In this document: positions 21,601-29,949 of the stretch, one piece after another
How the letters are laid out: each line of letters opens with the position of its first letter
How positions within the stretch are numbered: the stretch's first letter is position 1
Assembly: GCA_905178155.1 (NCBI GenBank)
Contig: CAJINV010000032.1
Span: 49,128 to 113,127 of the forward strand
Direction: 5' to 3'
DNA from: Amoebophrya sp. A120
Taxonomy: Eukaryota; Sar; Dinophyceae; Syndiniales; Amoebophryaceae
Length of the DNA stretch: 64,000 nt
Notes under the pieces: model-generated
What the model saw: only the letters and a program-made list of their open reading frames with translations
Database searches by the model: none
Told to the model about the DNA's origin: nothing
Program-made: the position numbers and the translations under genes

Positions 21601-24600
21601 TTTCTGGTACGACGCACTGTTGTCCTCGTGGTACGCCGCCAGCGCGGGGCCCGAGTCGTCTTGGTACAAGCCGGCATGATCGTCCTGGTAGCTGGCATCT
21701 TGGTCGTTGTCCTGATAGCTGGCTTCCTGGTCGGTGTATGCGGGATCTTCATGCCAGGAATCGTCGTGATACGTGTTGGAATCGGTCTGCCAGTCGTACT
21801 CGTAGTCCTGATAGGATTCCTCCTCGGCGAATGTCCTGTTGAAAAACGCTCCCTCCCAAACGACATTTTATGCAGTTACCGCAGACGGGCCACCCAGTGG
21901 ATGGCCGCTCGGTGGGAGCAGTCTCCCACCACGTCGTTGAGGCGCCCAGGGAGGTGGAGCACCGTTCGTTGCCCCGAGGACAGAACGGCCAGACAGCACC
22001 TATCCCGCAGAAGTAGCGGGCAACGAAAAATATTCCGACATACGGAATTCGAAAATCCCCGCACAACGGACCAAGCCAGACCATCCGACCAGCGAAGGCC
22101 AGAACTTCCGACAAGCGGAAGTCAAAGTTTCCGACTCGCGGGAGCCAAAATTTCCGACAAGCGGAAGCAAAATAAATCGGCGTATGTCCTGTTGAAAAAC
22201 ACTCCCTCCCAAGCGACATTTTTTACACTCTCGCGGACACCGACGTGCACCGCACTGTTTTCTTTCCACGCCCTCCTTGGGGGGTGGCGCAGGCAACAGC
22301 ATACACTCCTGGAAGGCGCAATTAATTTCTGTTCGGCGTTCTTTTCTTTGGAACCTTTTCTTGTGGGTCTTGTTTGTCATTAAGTGCGAAGATCCCGCAT
22401 TCTCTGCGCATGCAAATGCTCATGCGAACTTTGGGGTGGACGATGCATTTTTATTCAGGATAGCGTAGTCCCAGTGCTCCGTGGTGTTGATCATGATGTT
22501 GGGGTCGAGCAGGTTGTTCTCACACCGAGACATTTATGAAATGCAAACATTTATTCGGAGGCTGGATTTGTCATGCGGGGTTCGAAGAAACTCGAGATCT
22601 GTGCATGCATTGAGAGAAGTAGTGAGATTTTCGTCATGTTCGAAGCCCGTTTGTAATGCTCAAATTAACTTTAAAAGCGGGTGCTCCGTACACAAGACAC
22701 TCCGCTATGCACGACTCAGCAAGACATAGACAAATCATAGATCATCTTCCAGGCTCAGTCATATTTGCAATGCATAGTACCGTGCTGCCGTCAACAACGG
22801 TAGAGTCCACGGGGTCGTCCATGCTGTGCCGCTGTTGATTGGGGTCTTCGATTCCGAAGTTGATGTTGCCCGGGTCCAGCATCTTATCCCATTCCTCGAT
22901 CGTCGCGGGGTCGAGTCTATGCTGTACAAAAGTATCGCAATCGTATAATTTGAATTGCATTACAAATTTCCTCAGCATGAGAAACAAAATTTGTAATGCG
23001 GATTTACCTATGGGAAAAAGATTTGCAATGCATAATTGCAATTATTACGAGCACGATACTTCTACTTTTGCACAGGATAGAGTCCCATGCTCTTCAGGTA
23101 CTCGTCGTCGATAGAGGCTGTCACGTGCAAAAACGTCCCCTCGCCAGACTTGTCATGCAAATCTGCATGCCGGAAAGGGTTTCGCATGCGCAAACCATGC
23201 TGTCTAGGAATTTGCTATTTTCTCATGCTGTCTACGAATTTCTTATGCTCTAATTAGGATAAAGAAATAGTGATGCGGCTCCAGAAGTAACCAAAAACGA
23301 GTACACTACAGATCTAAACTTGTCATGCGCAGCAGAAGTCAAACCTTGTTGATTTGTGTTGCAAAGCCGCAATCTTGATTCTGGGTTTTGGACGTTTTAC
23401 TCAGGATAGAAGGTGCGCCGGTCATGTCCGCGCGGCTCTGGGTCCCGGTATGACATTCAAAATTACTTGCACCTGATGAACGCCTCCAGCTCGCCCCGGG
23501 ACAGCTATTCCCCACGGTAGGGCCACGAAAACCTGCGGCAAAACGGGCCCCGCGAATTCTAGTGGGGGGGCCGCCCCCACTAGAAATTGGCGGGTCCCGC
23601 TCTTCTCGATTTCTACTTGGGGCCGGGCCCCCACTAGAGTTCGCTGGGTCCGTTTTGCCGCAGGTTCTCGTGGCCATACCGTGGGGGGACGGGGAGGTCA
23701 GACCGCATGGTATGCTGCCCCCGCCCGAACCCCGCGGCCCAATTCTCTTCGCGAACGCGACGGCCAGTCGCGTTCGCGAAGAGAATGGGAGGACGGGGAG
23801 GCCAGACAGCATGGTATGCTGCCCCCGCCCGAACCCCACGGCTCAATTCTCTTCGCGAACGCGACGGCCAGTCGCGTTCGCGAAGAGAATGGGAGGACGG
23901 GGAGGCCAGACCGCATGGTATGCTGCCCCCGCCCGAACCCCACGGCCCAATTCTCTTCGCGAACGCGACGGCCAGTCGCGTTCGCGAAGAGAATGGAAGG
24001 ACGGGGAGGCCAAACAGCATGGTGTGCTGCTGCCCCAGCCCGAACCCCACGGCTCAATTCTCTTCGCGAACGCGATGGCCAGTCGCGTTCGCGAAGGGAA
24101 TGGGACGACGGGGAGGCCAAACAGGATGGTGTGCTGCCCCCGCCCGAACCACACGGCTCCATTCTCTTCGCCCGGGAGAGGGGGAGGGAGGGAGGGAGGG
24201 TCGGGTACCACCTACCTGGAGGGTGTGGTCGGGGTCATTTTGATTTATTTTGATACTCCTGCCTGTGCCTGGAAACCGTGCTTTTCCGATCCAGCAACGT
24301 GTTCTCCCCGTCGTGTCTTCCTCCATGGATTGGCTCGCTTGGCGCACCAGTGGGGCCCCAGGCTCGTTGTGTGTGGCCAGTGCTATTGGGATCGAGGTAT
24401 CAAATGCCAAGATGCTGCAATCCTGGACGTGTGGACGAAACATGCACAGCAGGTTAGCTTTACCTATATTTGCATGAGAAAGTGAGCTCCAGTCTGACAC
24501 AGTTCTTACTCATGCAACACAGGTTACCGCGCTGACATGCTGCGAATGGCCAATACCGCATTACAGATCCACCAAACCCAGATGACCTTTTCGCATGTGA

Positions 24601-26221
24601 TACGGGGTTATGGATTGTAAAAATGTCTGGGTCTGGAAGGTTGGAACTTGTAATCCTAGCTTTCCATACCTAGAAAATCTGTAAGTATTGCATAACCAAC
24701 AAAAGTCGCAGCCTCTTTTGTCATGCAAAAACGCAGTTTCTCATGCGGATTGCCTATGAGAAAGCGTTTTGGGAAGTAGTCATGCCGGACTGCATTCGAG
24801 AGTGTTTTCATCATGCACATTTTAGCATCACAAGTTTCCAGACCCAGACATTTTTGCATTTGATAGGGGTGCAGCCACAGGTCAACGACGCCGTAGTATG
24901 CACTGCAAAAGTATCGCACTCGTACAAATGCAAGTCTTGCATTACAAATTTTTTTTCTAAGGTAAATCCGCATGACAAATTTTATTTCTCATGCTGAGGG
25001 AATTTGTAATGCATTTATACGAATACGATACTTTTGCACAGGATACGTAGGTGGTCTTGTCGATGTTGGCGAACTATGCATTGCAAATATGTCTGGGTCC
25101 ACCTCTGCCGTCGTCGAGATGCAACATGTAAATCCTTGTCTTGCAGTTTCATTCGGTTTCGGAAAAAGTGTGTATTGCATTATGACCGCTGTCGGGTAAA
25201 AATGCGGTTTGCCCGGTTTGCCATGCACAAACACGATGATAAAGAACGCATGCAAAATCTGTCATGCGTGCCTGTACTTTTTTGTTCTCCTGTTTCATTT
25301 GTCCATAAGCCGGCATCACAAATTTCCAGGCCGCCCAGACATATTCACATTTGATATGGACGAGTATCACTGTTTGACAGCCTCTTCTTGCTTTGACTCG
25401 CAAACGCAACAGCAAAATGTGTACTTAGCATGACAAATTCAAATTGAAACTTCACGTCACCCGATCTTGATCTAGTTGTATCCAACTTTTGTTTCTATTT
25501 AAATTCAATCTGCAGCTAGTGCAAGTGGGTCCTAGTCCTCGATCTTCCCGCGCAGGAAAAAAGTGTGAGTTTCCACTAGCACTCGGCATGACAAAACCGT
25601 CAGAAGCAAGGAGAGATTATTCTTCCAATGATACTCGGGTTTTCGGAGGAGGTTTTCCCGATGAATCCTTGCCCTTCTTCACGTTGCAGCTTTTGGCAGT
25701 GCTCACGACGGTGGTCGGCGCGGAGCTCGAGCGTTCAGAGGGGGCTGTTGTAGTACTCGCAGGAGGACCACCGGTTGTACTACTTCTTGCGGTCGGAGCA
25801 GTCGCAGTTGCAGCAGCCGCTGTACTACTTGCGGCTTTGGGAATGGTATGCGTTGCAAATATGTGCGGGTCTGGACGAATGCTTAAGTTTGTCATGCATC
25901 TTTCGGAATCAGTATCAGACTCAGATCAGTGAAAACGGTCTCTTGTTGCACTTCCCACATGAGAAATTCAACTTCCCTGTTTGTGCAGCAAGAAAGCAAA
26001 GAGCAGCTCTTGGCGCTCATGCAATACAATTTTTCGTGTGATCCAACGTACTATACATCACAAGTTCAACAAACACTGCTATCTAGACCCAGACATCTTT
26101 TCAATTGATAAACAGGACGGCGCTTTTTCTTGGTGGAGGCGGTGAGGAGACTCTCGGCCGGCGTGGGGTCCGAGCTCGGTACAGGGGGTCGGGGAGCTTC
26201 ATTTTTCTTGATGGACGGCAT
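15663..26221 (-). CDS. Large 24-exon gene for an ankyrin / Trp-rich low-complexity protein (~1,450 aa)
   Basis: ATG at 26221, TAA at 15665-15663. Exons: 26221-26111, 25846-25634, 25364-25357, 25074-25046, 24896-24866, 24608-24603, 24397-24256, 23448-23409, 23118-23080, 22917-22777, 22534-22463, 21831-21464, 21251-21191, 20973-20432, 20239-20184, 19944-19860, 19594-19423, 19200-19015, 18759-17757, 17519-17382, 17254-17223, 17124-16247, 16065-16022, 15732-15663. At each junction one of two 5-bp flank copies is dropped. The frame holds everywhere except once: one nucleotide is out of phase between exons 15 and 17 (20184-19594). Order: Pro/Ser/Thr-rich N-terminus (MPSIKKNEAPRPPVP); DPATIEEWDKMLDPGNINFG; Tyr/Asp/Gln-rich region with SYGEEASYGQE repeats; Trp-rich region (WWEAEGQAWW); Lys/Ser/Ala linker; acidic globular part (FVQFQGFFREWLEEKELFEE); ankyrin repeats (HYAAQKGNVAALEYF, APLHYAAYFGNR); Ala-rich helix; C-terminal WxxDxxGxW repeats. 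The function is unknown; ankyrin repeats suggest protein binding. Confidence 0.8.
15733..16021. mobile_element. Introner (intron 23, diverged class I)
   Basis: Ends TATCAACCGCAAATGTG / CTATTTCTCGGTGCATA pair weakly. Flanks TCAGG/TCCAG. Removal joins KDKPDW to NKKQDKWKK in frame. Confidence 0.75.
16066..16246. mobile_element. Introner (intron 22, eroded class I)
   Basis: TGTGAATTGCAAAGATGTG and GTCTGGGTCTGG at the left; right end (ATTTTCCATGCGTA) is eroded. Flanks CGGGG/CGACG. Excision gives GEWIV-DHKNDVKK in frame. Confidence 0.7.
17125..17222. mobile_element. Short intron (intron 21, 98 bp)
   Basis: TATCCTGTGTAGC.. to ..CAAATTATA, without obvious TIRs. Excision with 5 nt joins LRKDMES to QDIHNAVHRC in frame. 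It is one of the shortest introns here. Confidence 0.6.
17255..17381. mobile_element. Short intron (intron 20, 127 bp)
   Basis: TATAAACCTAATGC.. to ..GTGCTACGCACGATA, containing GCATGACAAAAC. Removal with 5 nt joins VVRGGT to YLNLRKD in frame. Confidence 0.6.
17520..17756. mobile_element. Introner, class I (intron 19, 237 bp)
   Basis: TATCACAGGCAAAAATGTCT / AGACATTTTTGCAATCCATA. Perfect CTTCT repeats (17515-17519, 17757-17761). Excision joins DTVQK to RDVRPKEKTW. Confidence 0.9.
18760..19014. mobile_element. Introner, class I (intron 18, 255 bp)
   Basis: TATGCACTGCAAATATGTC / GACATATTTGCAGTTGATA. Flanks GCGAC/GCGGA. Excision joins DEDIVADPP to PVVNRDDENE. Confidence 0.85.
19201..19422. mobile_element. 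Introner, class III (intron 17, 222 bp)
   Basis: TATGAGAGTGCACAACGCCC at the left and GGGGGTTCTTGTGCAGTGTCATA at the right, with two internal GCATGACA motifs. Removal plus 5 nt keeps the frame (KKPAGV-LASAS). Confidence 0.8.
19595..19859. mobile_element. Introner, class I (intron 16, 265 bp)
   Basis: TATGCATTGCAAATATGTCT / GACATTTTTGCAATCCATA. Flanks CCTGC/TCTGC. The interior is a full-length class I body, including CCTATTCCGCATGAGAAATG. Confidence 0.85.
19945..20183. mobile_element. Introner, diverged (intron 15, 239 bp)
   Basis: TATGCAAACATGATTTTTCTCG / CTGACCGAGCAATCTTCGCA..GGATA; TIRs are weak. The flanks TATGC/TAGTC match in only three positions. It adjoins the single reading-frame discrepancy of the gene. 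Confidence 0.6.
20240..20431. mobile_element. Introner (intron 14, 192 bp)
   Basis: TATGGAGTGGGAATATTGCG / ACCCAATCTTTCCCGACGATA; flanks CGGGA/CGGTC. Removal joins WWDKQQWT to EEDSWTEEQQVLSRM. Confidence 0.6.
20974..21190. mobile_element. Introner, class IV (intron 13, 217 bp)
   Basis: TATCACAAGAAAAAAGTG..GTTACAC / GTGTAAC..CACTTTTTTCTCAGGATA. Perfect ACCCG repeats (20969-20973, 21191-21195). Confidence 0.9.
21252..21463. mobile_element. Introner, class IV (intron 12, 212 bp)
   Basis: TATCGCAAGAAAAAACTG / CAGTTTTTTCTTACGATA with inner TTTCACTG. Perfect TGGTC repeats (21247-21251, 21464-21468). It is close in sequence to the element at 61613-61827 in another gene. Confidence 0.93.
21832..22462. 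mobile_element. Composite intron 11 (631 bp) with duplicated left end
   Basis: The right end TTTTTATTCAGGATA pairs with TGTCCTGTTGAAAAAC, and that end occurs twice, at 21832 and 22185, in the same orientation. The 350-bp spacer holds repeated CTTCCGACAAGCGGAAG hairpins. Flanks GCGAA/GCGTA. Excision joins TTEHWDYA to EEESYQDYEYDW in frame. Confidence 0.75.
22535..22776. mobile_element. Introner, class I-like (intron 10, 242 bp)
   Basis: TATGAAATGCAAACATTTAT / AGTCATATTTGCAATGCATA. Excision with 5 nt joins VVDGSTV to PRCENNLLDPN in frame. Confidence 0.8.
22918..23079. mobile_element. Introner, class II (intron 9, 162 bp)
   Basis: TATGCTGTACAAAAGTATCG / CGATACTTCTACTTTTGCACAGGATA-type ends. 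Perfect GAGTC repeats (22913-22917, 23080-23084). Confidence 0.9.
23119..23408. mobile_element. Introner, class VI (intron 8, 290 bp)
   Basis: TGTCACGTGCAAAAACGTCC / GGACGTTTTACTCAGGATA, related to the element at 62346-62624. Flanks GAGGC/GAAGG. Excision joins ADMTGAP to SIDDEYLKSMGL. Confidence 0.8.
23507..23692. repeat. Long inverted repeat with ~57-bp arms
   Basis: The left arm begins CCCCACGGTAGGGCCACGAA and the right arm ends TTCTCGTGGCCATACCGTGGGG. Both contain CCTGCGGCAAAACGG and its complement, and CTAGTGGGGG / CCCCCACTAG. A smaller hairpin nests inside, so the whole can form a cruciform. Confidence 0.85.
23693..24170. repeat. ~105-bp tandem array of palindromes
   Basis: Four to five copies of GGACGGGGAGGCCA..GCATGGT..CTGCCCC..CGCCCGAACC are each followed by the palindrome ATTCTCTTCGCGAACGCGA..TCGCGTTCGCGAAGAGAAT. 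The palindrome arms are near-perfect in all copies. Confidence 0.9.
24172..24212 (+). repeat. G-rich run with quadruplex potential
   Basis: Repeated GGGAG/GGGAGG blocks give at least four G-triplets within 30 bp on the plus strand, inside an intron on the transcribed template. Confidence 0.6.
24398..24602. mobile_element. Introner, class I-like (intron 6, 205 bp)
   Basis: TATCAAATGCCAAGATGCTG / CAGATGACCTTTTCGCATGTGATA. Flanks CGAGG/CGGGG. Only six bases (CGGGGT) separate it from the next element. Confidence 0.8.
24609..24865. mobile_element. Introner, class I (intron 5, 257 bp)
   Basis: TATGGATTGTAAAAATGTCT / AGACATTTTTGCATTTGATA. Perfect GGGGT repeats (24604-24608, 24866-24870). The left GGGGT lies within the flank of the preceding element, so this pair looks like a second insertion next to or into the first site. 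Confidence 0.93.
24897..25045. mobile_element. Introner, class II (intron 4, 149 bp)
   Basis: TATGCACTGCAAAAGTATCG / CGATACTTTTGCACAGGATA. Perfect CGTAG repeats (24892-24896, 25046-25050). Excision joins NIDKTTY to GVVDLWLHP. Confidence 0.95.
25075..25356. mobile_element. Introner, class I (intron 3, 282 bp)
   Basis: TATGCATTGCAAATATGTCT / CCAGACATATTCACATTTGATA. Flanks CGAAC/TGGAC. The interior includes AAAAGTGTGTATTGCATTATGACC, also found at 33060 and 34435. Confidence 0.8.
25365..25633. mobile_element. Introner (intron 2, 269 bp)
   Basis: TATCACTGTTTGACAGCCTC / CTCTCCTTGC-complement..CCAATGATA give imperfect TIRs. It is separated from intron 3 by only 8 nt (25357-25364). Part of it is duplicated at about 32490-32695. 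Confidence 0.7.
25847..26110. mobile_element. Introner, class I (intron 1, 264 bp)
   Basis: TATGCGTTGCAAATATGTGC / CAGACATCTTTTCAATTGATA. The paralogous gene at 40 kb has an introner end at the corresponding position (40513-40543), so this insertion predates the duplication. Confidence 0.85.
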
Positions 26222-26496
26222 GGTGAAAAAGTACGAAGGTCGCGTGACGGACCTTGCCAACCTGTTTCGATGTTTTTTCAAGAGGAGAACATATTAATGC
26301 GCAACCGGGCGAAAGAAAGGCAGTGATGCTACAAAACTACCGACGATCAAATTTGGTAGGTACAGTAAAGTCGATTGTACTTTCCGAATGACAGATTGTG
26401 AATGATATACATTGCAATGTAAACAAAATTGCGAATGATATACAGAAATGCGAATCATATTTACCTTTGCTTCGGCCCGTCTTTGTATCGGGCTGA

Positions 26497-26990
26497 TCAC
26501 ACCGGCGTCGAAGCGCTAGGCTCGGGGACAGTGTCAGAGCTGGTCACGGAAGGCGAGATGCACGCTGTGCAAGACGTTGCTCGAACACGAAGTTCTGCAT
26601 CATAATCTGCATCTCTTTCTTGCCCCTGCCGGGAGTGGCGATATATCCTACTGAACAGTAGACCCATACCACACCACACCATGAAATCATTAAAAATGGT
26701 TTGTCCACATGTACATGCAACAGTTTTCTTGCATCGCAAAAATTTGCTGAGATCAACTTGCCAGTTTTCGTTCCTCGTACCACACGTCGCGCATTACAAA
26801 TTTCGTTTCGCATCCAAATACTTGGATTTGCATTGGTATGGATGTACTTTTCACGTTGATAAGCCGGCTTTCCTCTTCGGTTTCCCGTGCCTGTTTTGAA
26901 TTTAGGTCATTGTGATTATAGATCGTAAGAAAAGTTGGAAATTCAAATTGTATGTCGATGCGAAACACAGTAAGATGCTGTGCGTGACAT
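26497..26990 (-). CDS. Gene X, 3' part (copy 1)
   Basis: The minus-strand frame ends at a TGA at 26499-26497, only about 275 bp upstream of the ankyrin gene's ATG. The last exon (about 26643-26497) reads HSRQGQERDADYDAELRV and finishes with the tail ISPSVTSSDTVPEPSASTPV. Removing the intron at 26644-26861 joins it in frame to NLNSKQARETEEESR. The 5' part is not recognisable upstream of about 26990. The tail recurs in two more copies at 41.15-41.9 kb. The family is unknown. Confidence 0.45.
26644..26861. mobile_element. Probable introner in gene X (218 bp)
   Basis: TATCCTACTGAACAGTAG.. to ..GTACTTTTCACGTTGATA, containing GCATTACAAATTTCG. TIRs are weak. The frame is restored by removal plus 5 nt. 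The paralogous intron is 41308-41570. Confidence 0.55.
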
Positions 26991-28735
26991 GTGGAAAAGG
27001 TTCTGTACATTATGCATCCACGACGAGAAACAAAGCGAAATATTGATGTACCCGAAGCCGCGCTTCTCCACCTTGTCTACTTGCCTACGCCCCAGACCTA
27101 CGCACCCGCACGCACGGCCCGTTAAGAGCGGGACGCGGCCGATCGCGCGCCCGTCTCACTTCCTGCCGGCCCTGCCACTCCTGTCGCTGTATTCGGCCAG
27201 GTCCGCGCAAGTGTCGAAGTGAACCTTCAACACGGGAGGCGAAACTCACGAAAGCTTGCCCCCCAGAGAAAATCGGAGCCGCATCCTTGGTTGTGGAGCA
27301 CGCAAACTCAAAAACGTGCTCCTTTACGAAATCAAAATCTTTCGCTCGCTAGAATTTTTTTTTGGGTATTGAAAATGGAGAATTTAATAGCGATTTTGAT
27401 GGGTCACAAATCGACATCGTGGTATTGTTGATGATGATCTGTTTCGAGACATAGACACGGAACTTGTCGAATAAACGTTGAAGACGAAACGGAAACACAT
27501 GACGAAAAAACTAGGTCGGTCGATATGATCTTGTTTCTCGATCTTGATACGGAGTTTAAGTAGATCTTCAGCAGGTAGCCGTATGTTAATTTTCTAGTAG
27601 CAGTTGCTGTGTGTTAATTTTCGATCAAGAGACAAGTATTAGTAATTGTAAAAGTATCAGCGGCACGCAACCGAGACGGATTTTTTCCGAACACGACGAA
27701 AGGGCCGGTTTACAGTCATACGTCATGCAAAAACGAACTTGCCAGGCCAAACATAAAACCTTCACCGCGTGCTGGCTCTTCTCTAGCTTGGCTTTTTGAA
27801 TTGCAGGTACAAGACACTTCGTTTTTATTCCTGTTCTCCTGTGTGTAGACTGAGTTTAAGTCTCTACTTCGATTTCAGTTCCACGTGTGTCTAAAACGTC
27901 AAAAAACTTTTGCCTGCAACGAGCGCGCGATCTTAAGCTTATCTCGGACATTGGTGTCGACATGGTTTTACCAATCTAAAATCGGTGCACTACGAATCAG
28001 ATGTTGTGCATCACATTATGTTGTTTCCATAATTGCAACATCGCGCCTTCTCTTCGTGCGGAAATTCCAGCCGGTAGTATCGGGTGGAACAGGGGCAAAT
28101 CAACCGAGAGCAGGCACTGTGGCTGCGTGCTAGACGGCATACCTGCGATGTAGAAATTGGAAAAATGTACTCAAGGTAGTTGACTGACACAATCACAATC
28201 CCACGTAGATCTGCATGACAAATTCAAAACTAGGTGTGTAAAGAAAAGTAGTCGTACGAATACGAATACGTCGTGAAATCAAAATAAAAAAGTACCTCTC
28301 ACCGCGGGCGTATGTGTGCAGCTCCGAGTGTAGTACTTGACTGAGTACTGCTGCATCCTCCACGGCCTCCAGCCCTACTTAGCTGTACGACCTGGCTCAG
28401 CAGCTGGATCTCCGCCGCCACTGATTTCTTCTTGTTGTAATGCAAGAGCCACTTCTTGCTATTCGTTTTTGGGCTGCTATTCAGCGCTCCGAGCTTCCTG
28501 ACGCGACCCGCCACGACGGCGCTTCCATGCCGTCGACGCAATCCTCCACCCTGCGAGATCGCCGTCGCGGGAGGTACATTTTCTGCGGCGCACGGCTTGC
28601 GTCAGATCACGTTCGTAGCACGTGCTGTTGTGCTCTACCTTCTGCCGGCAAGAACTCGCGCTCGTCCTTTGCTCATACCCCTTTCGTCGACCTACACCTC
28701 GCCGTCGTGCGCCTCGTTCTTGATGCCGTTGTAGA
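26991..28735. other. No convincing gene
   Basis: Short frames on both strands. The stretch 28525-28590 (CCGTCGACG.., GATCGCCGTCGCGG.AGGTACATTTT) recurs at about 29605-29665, so part of this interval is duplicated. A GCATGACAAATTC motif stands at 28212 without recognisable TIRs. Confidence 0.4.
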
Positions 28736-29002
28736 TATTAAATGCAAATATGTCTGGGTCGGGAAGAATGCAAACTTGTGATGCTAACTTTAGACTCTAA
28801 AAAAATCTGTATTGCTTGACAAGCAAGAGGGCTCCAGTTTTTGCTACGCAGGAAGGGCATTCGTCATGCGGAATACGCATCAAGAAACACTCAGCAAATC
28901 TGTGACGCTAGAAAATACATCACATACGTCGCGGGCCAAGGCCATGCAAAATCTGCATGACAAGTTGCAACCTTCCAGACCTAGACACATTTGCATTGGA
29001 TA
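28736..29002. mobile_element. Introner-like element, class I (267 bp)
   Basis: TATTAAATGCAAATATGTCT / AGACACATTTGCATTGGATA with a full class I interior. No host exon can be read with confidence on either side. Confidence 0.8.
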
Positions 29003-29159
29003 TGAAGGCACGTCGTGGCAAAAATGTTATTCGATATCTCGCTGCGACACTGAATGAAACTTCGTTTTGATAAACAACACGATTTAACATCTAAAATGGT
29101 GGAATAGAACATCGTCTTTAGTTACAATAATTGTGCATATTACAGTTTTGTGTGAACCA

Positions 29160-29700
29160 GATACCTTGTTCCTGAAACGCGACCGATCCGCTTACCGCAT
29201 CCGTTCCTTCCTGCAGTTCGCGGTTTATCCCCAGCGTGAAGCAGTGAAGATTGCGTCGGTTTGAGCATTTCTTTTGCACTTGCGTCCGCGCTACTTGCAC
29301 TTCGTGTTGCACACACGGTTCTCTTCACTACGTCCTTCATCGCATTCCAGCAGATCCACATTTTTCCACCGCATGTTGGCCGCATCTCCTTCCCTGCGAC
29401 GCGGCACTGCGCCGCCTGCACTTCGCGTTGCACACACGGTTCTCACGACGTCCTTCGTCGCATTCCAGCAGATCCGCATTTTTCCACCGCATGTTGATCG
29501 CATCTTCTTCCCTGCGACACGGCATCCTCAAGCGATCCGCATTTATCTTACCCTCGTTCACTGCATCCACGACCGGATTTCTTGACACAGCCTCCCACGG
29601 CGCTTTCACGCCGTCGACGAAGTCCTCCGACCTGGGAGGTCGCCGTCGCGGAAGGTACATTTTTTTCGGCGCCACCCCTATGTACCTGGATGGCCTACTT
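29160..29700. repeat. ~125-bp tandem duplication, also related to 46.92-47.22 kb
   Basis: CGCATTCCAGCAGATCC(A/G)CATTTTTCCACCGC occurs at about 29341 and 29459, inside larger units that include CTTCG(T/C)GTTGCACACACGGTTCT. The preceding GCGGTTTATCCCCAGCGTGAAGC and the following CCTGCGACACG..CATCCTCAA match 46980-47170. Confidence 0.75.
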
Positions 29701-29949
29701 GTAGTTGGTCTCCTGCGGGTCATTCGCCACTTTCGGTCACGACAGATCGATACCTCCGGGCATCGGGCGGGAACAAAAAACGTGATGCTCATTTTGCTCG
29801 GTCAATCATCCGCTACAAAAATTTTGTTACAAAATTTTTACTAGAAAGTATAGTAATCAACAAATTTCAAAGCTCCAAAACATTCTTGTTCGAAGTTGTT
29901 CTCATCCCTTTTTACGTGATGTTGCTCTTACTTATTATGATCACATGAA

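Larger units (their letters stand above)
23449..24255 (-). other. 807-bp intron 7 filled with palindromes
   Basis: Ends TATGACATTCAAAATTACTT / TCATTTTGATTTATTTTGATA pair imperfectly. Flanks CCCGG/CTCCT; the join RHRQE-TQSRADMTGAP is in frame. Inside are the large inverted repeat at 23507-23692, a palindromic tandem array at 23693-24170, and a G-rich tract. It is about three times the length of a normal introner here. Confidence 0.7.

Noticed and set aside
23562-24485. 307-codon plus frame and overlapping Arg-rich frames
   Set aside because: They run through the palindromic array inside an intron and are open on both strands because of CG-rich palindromes.
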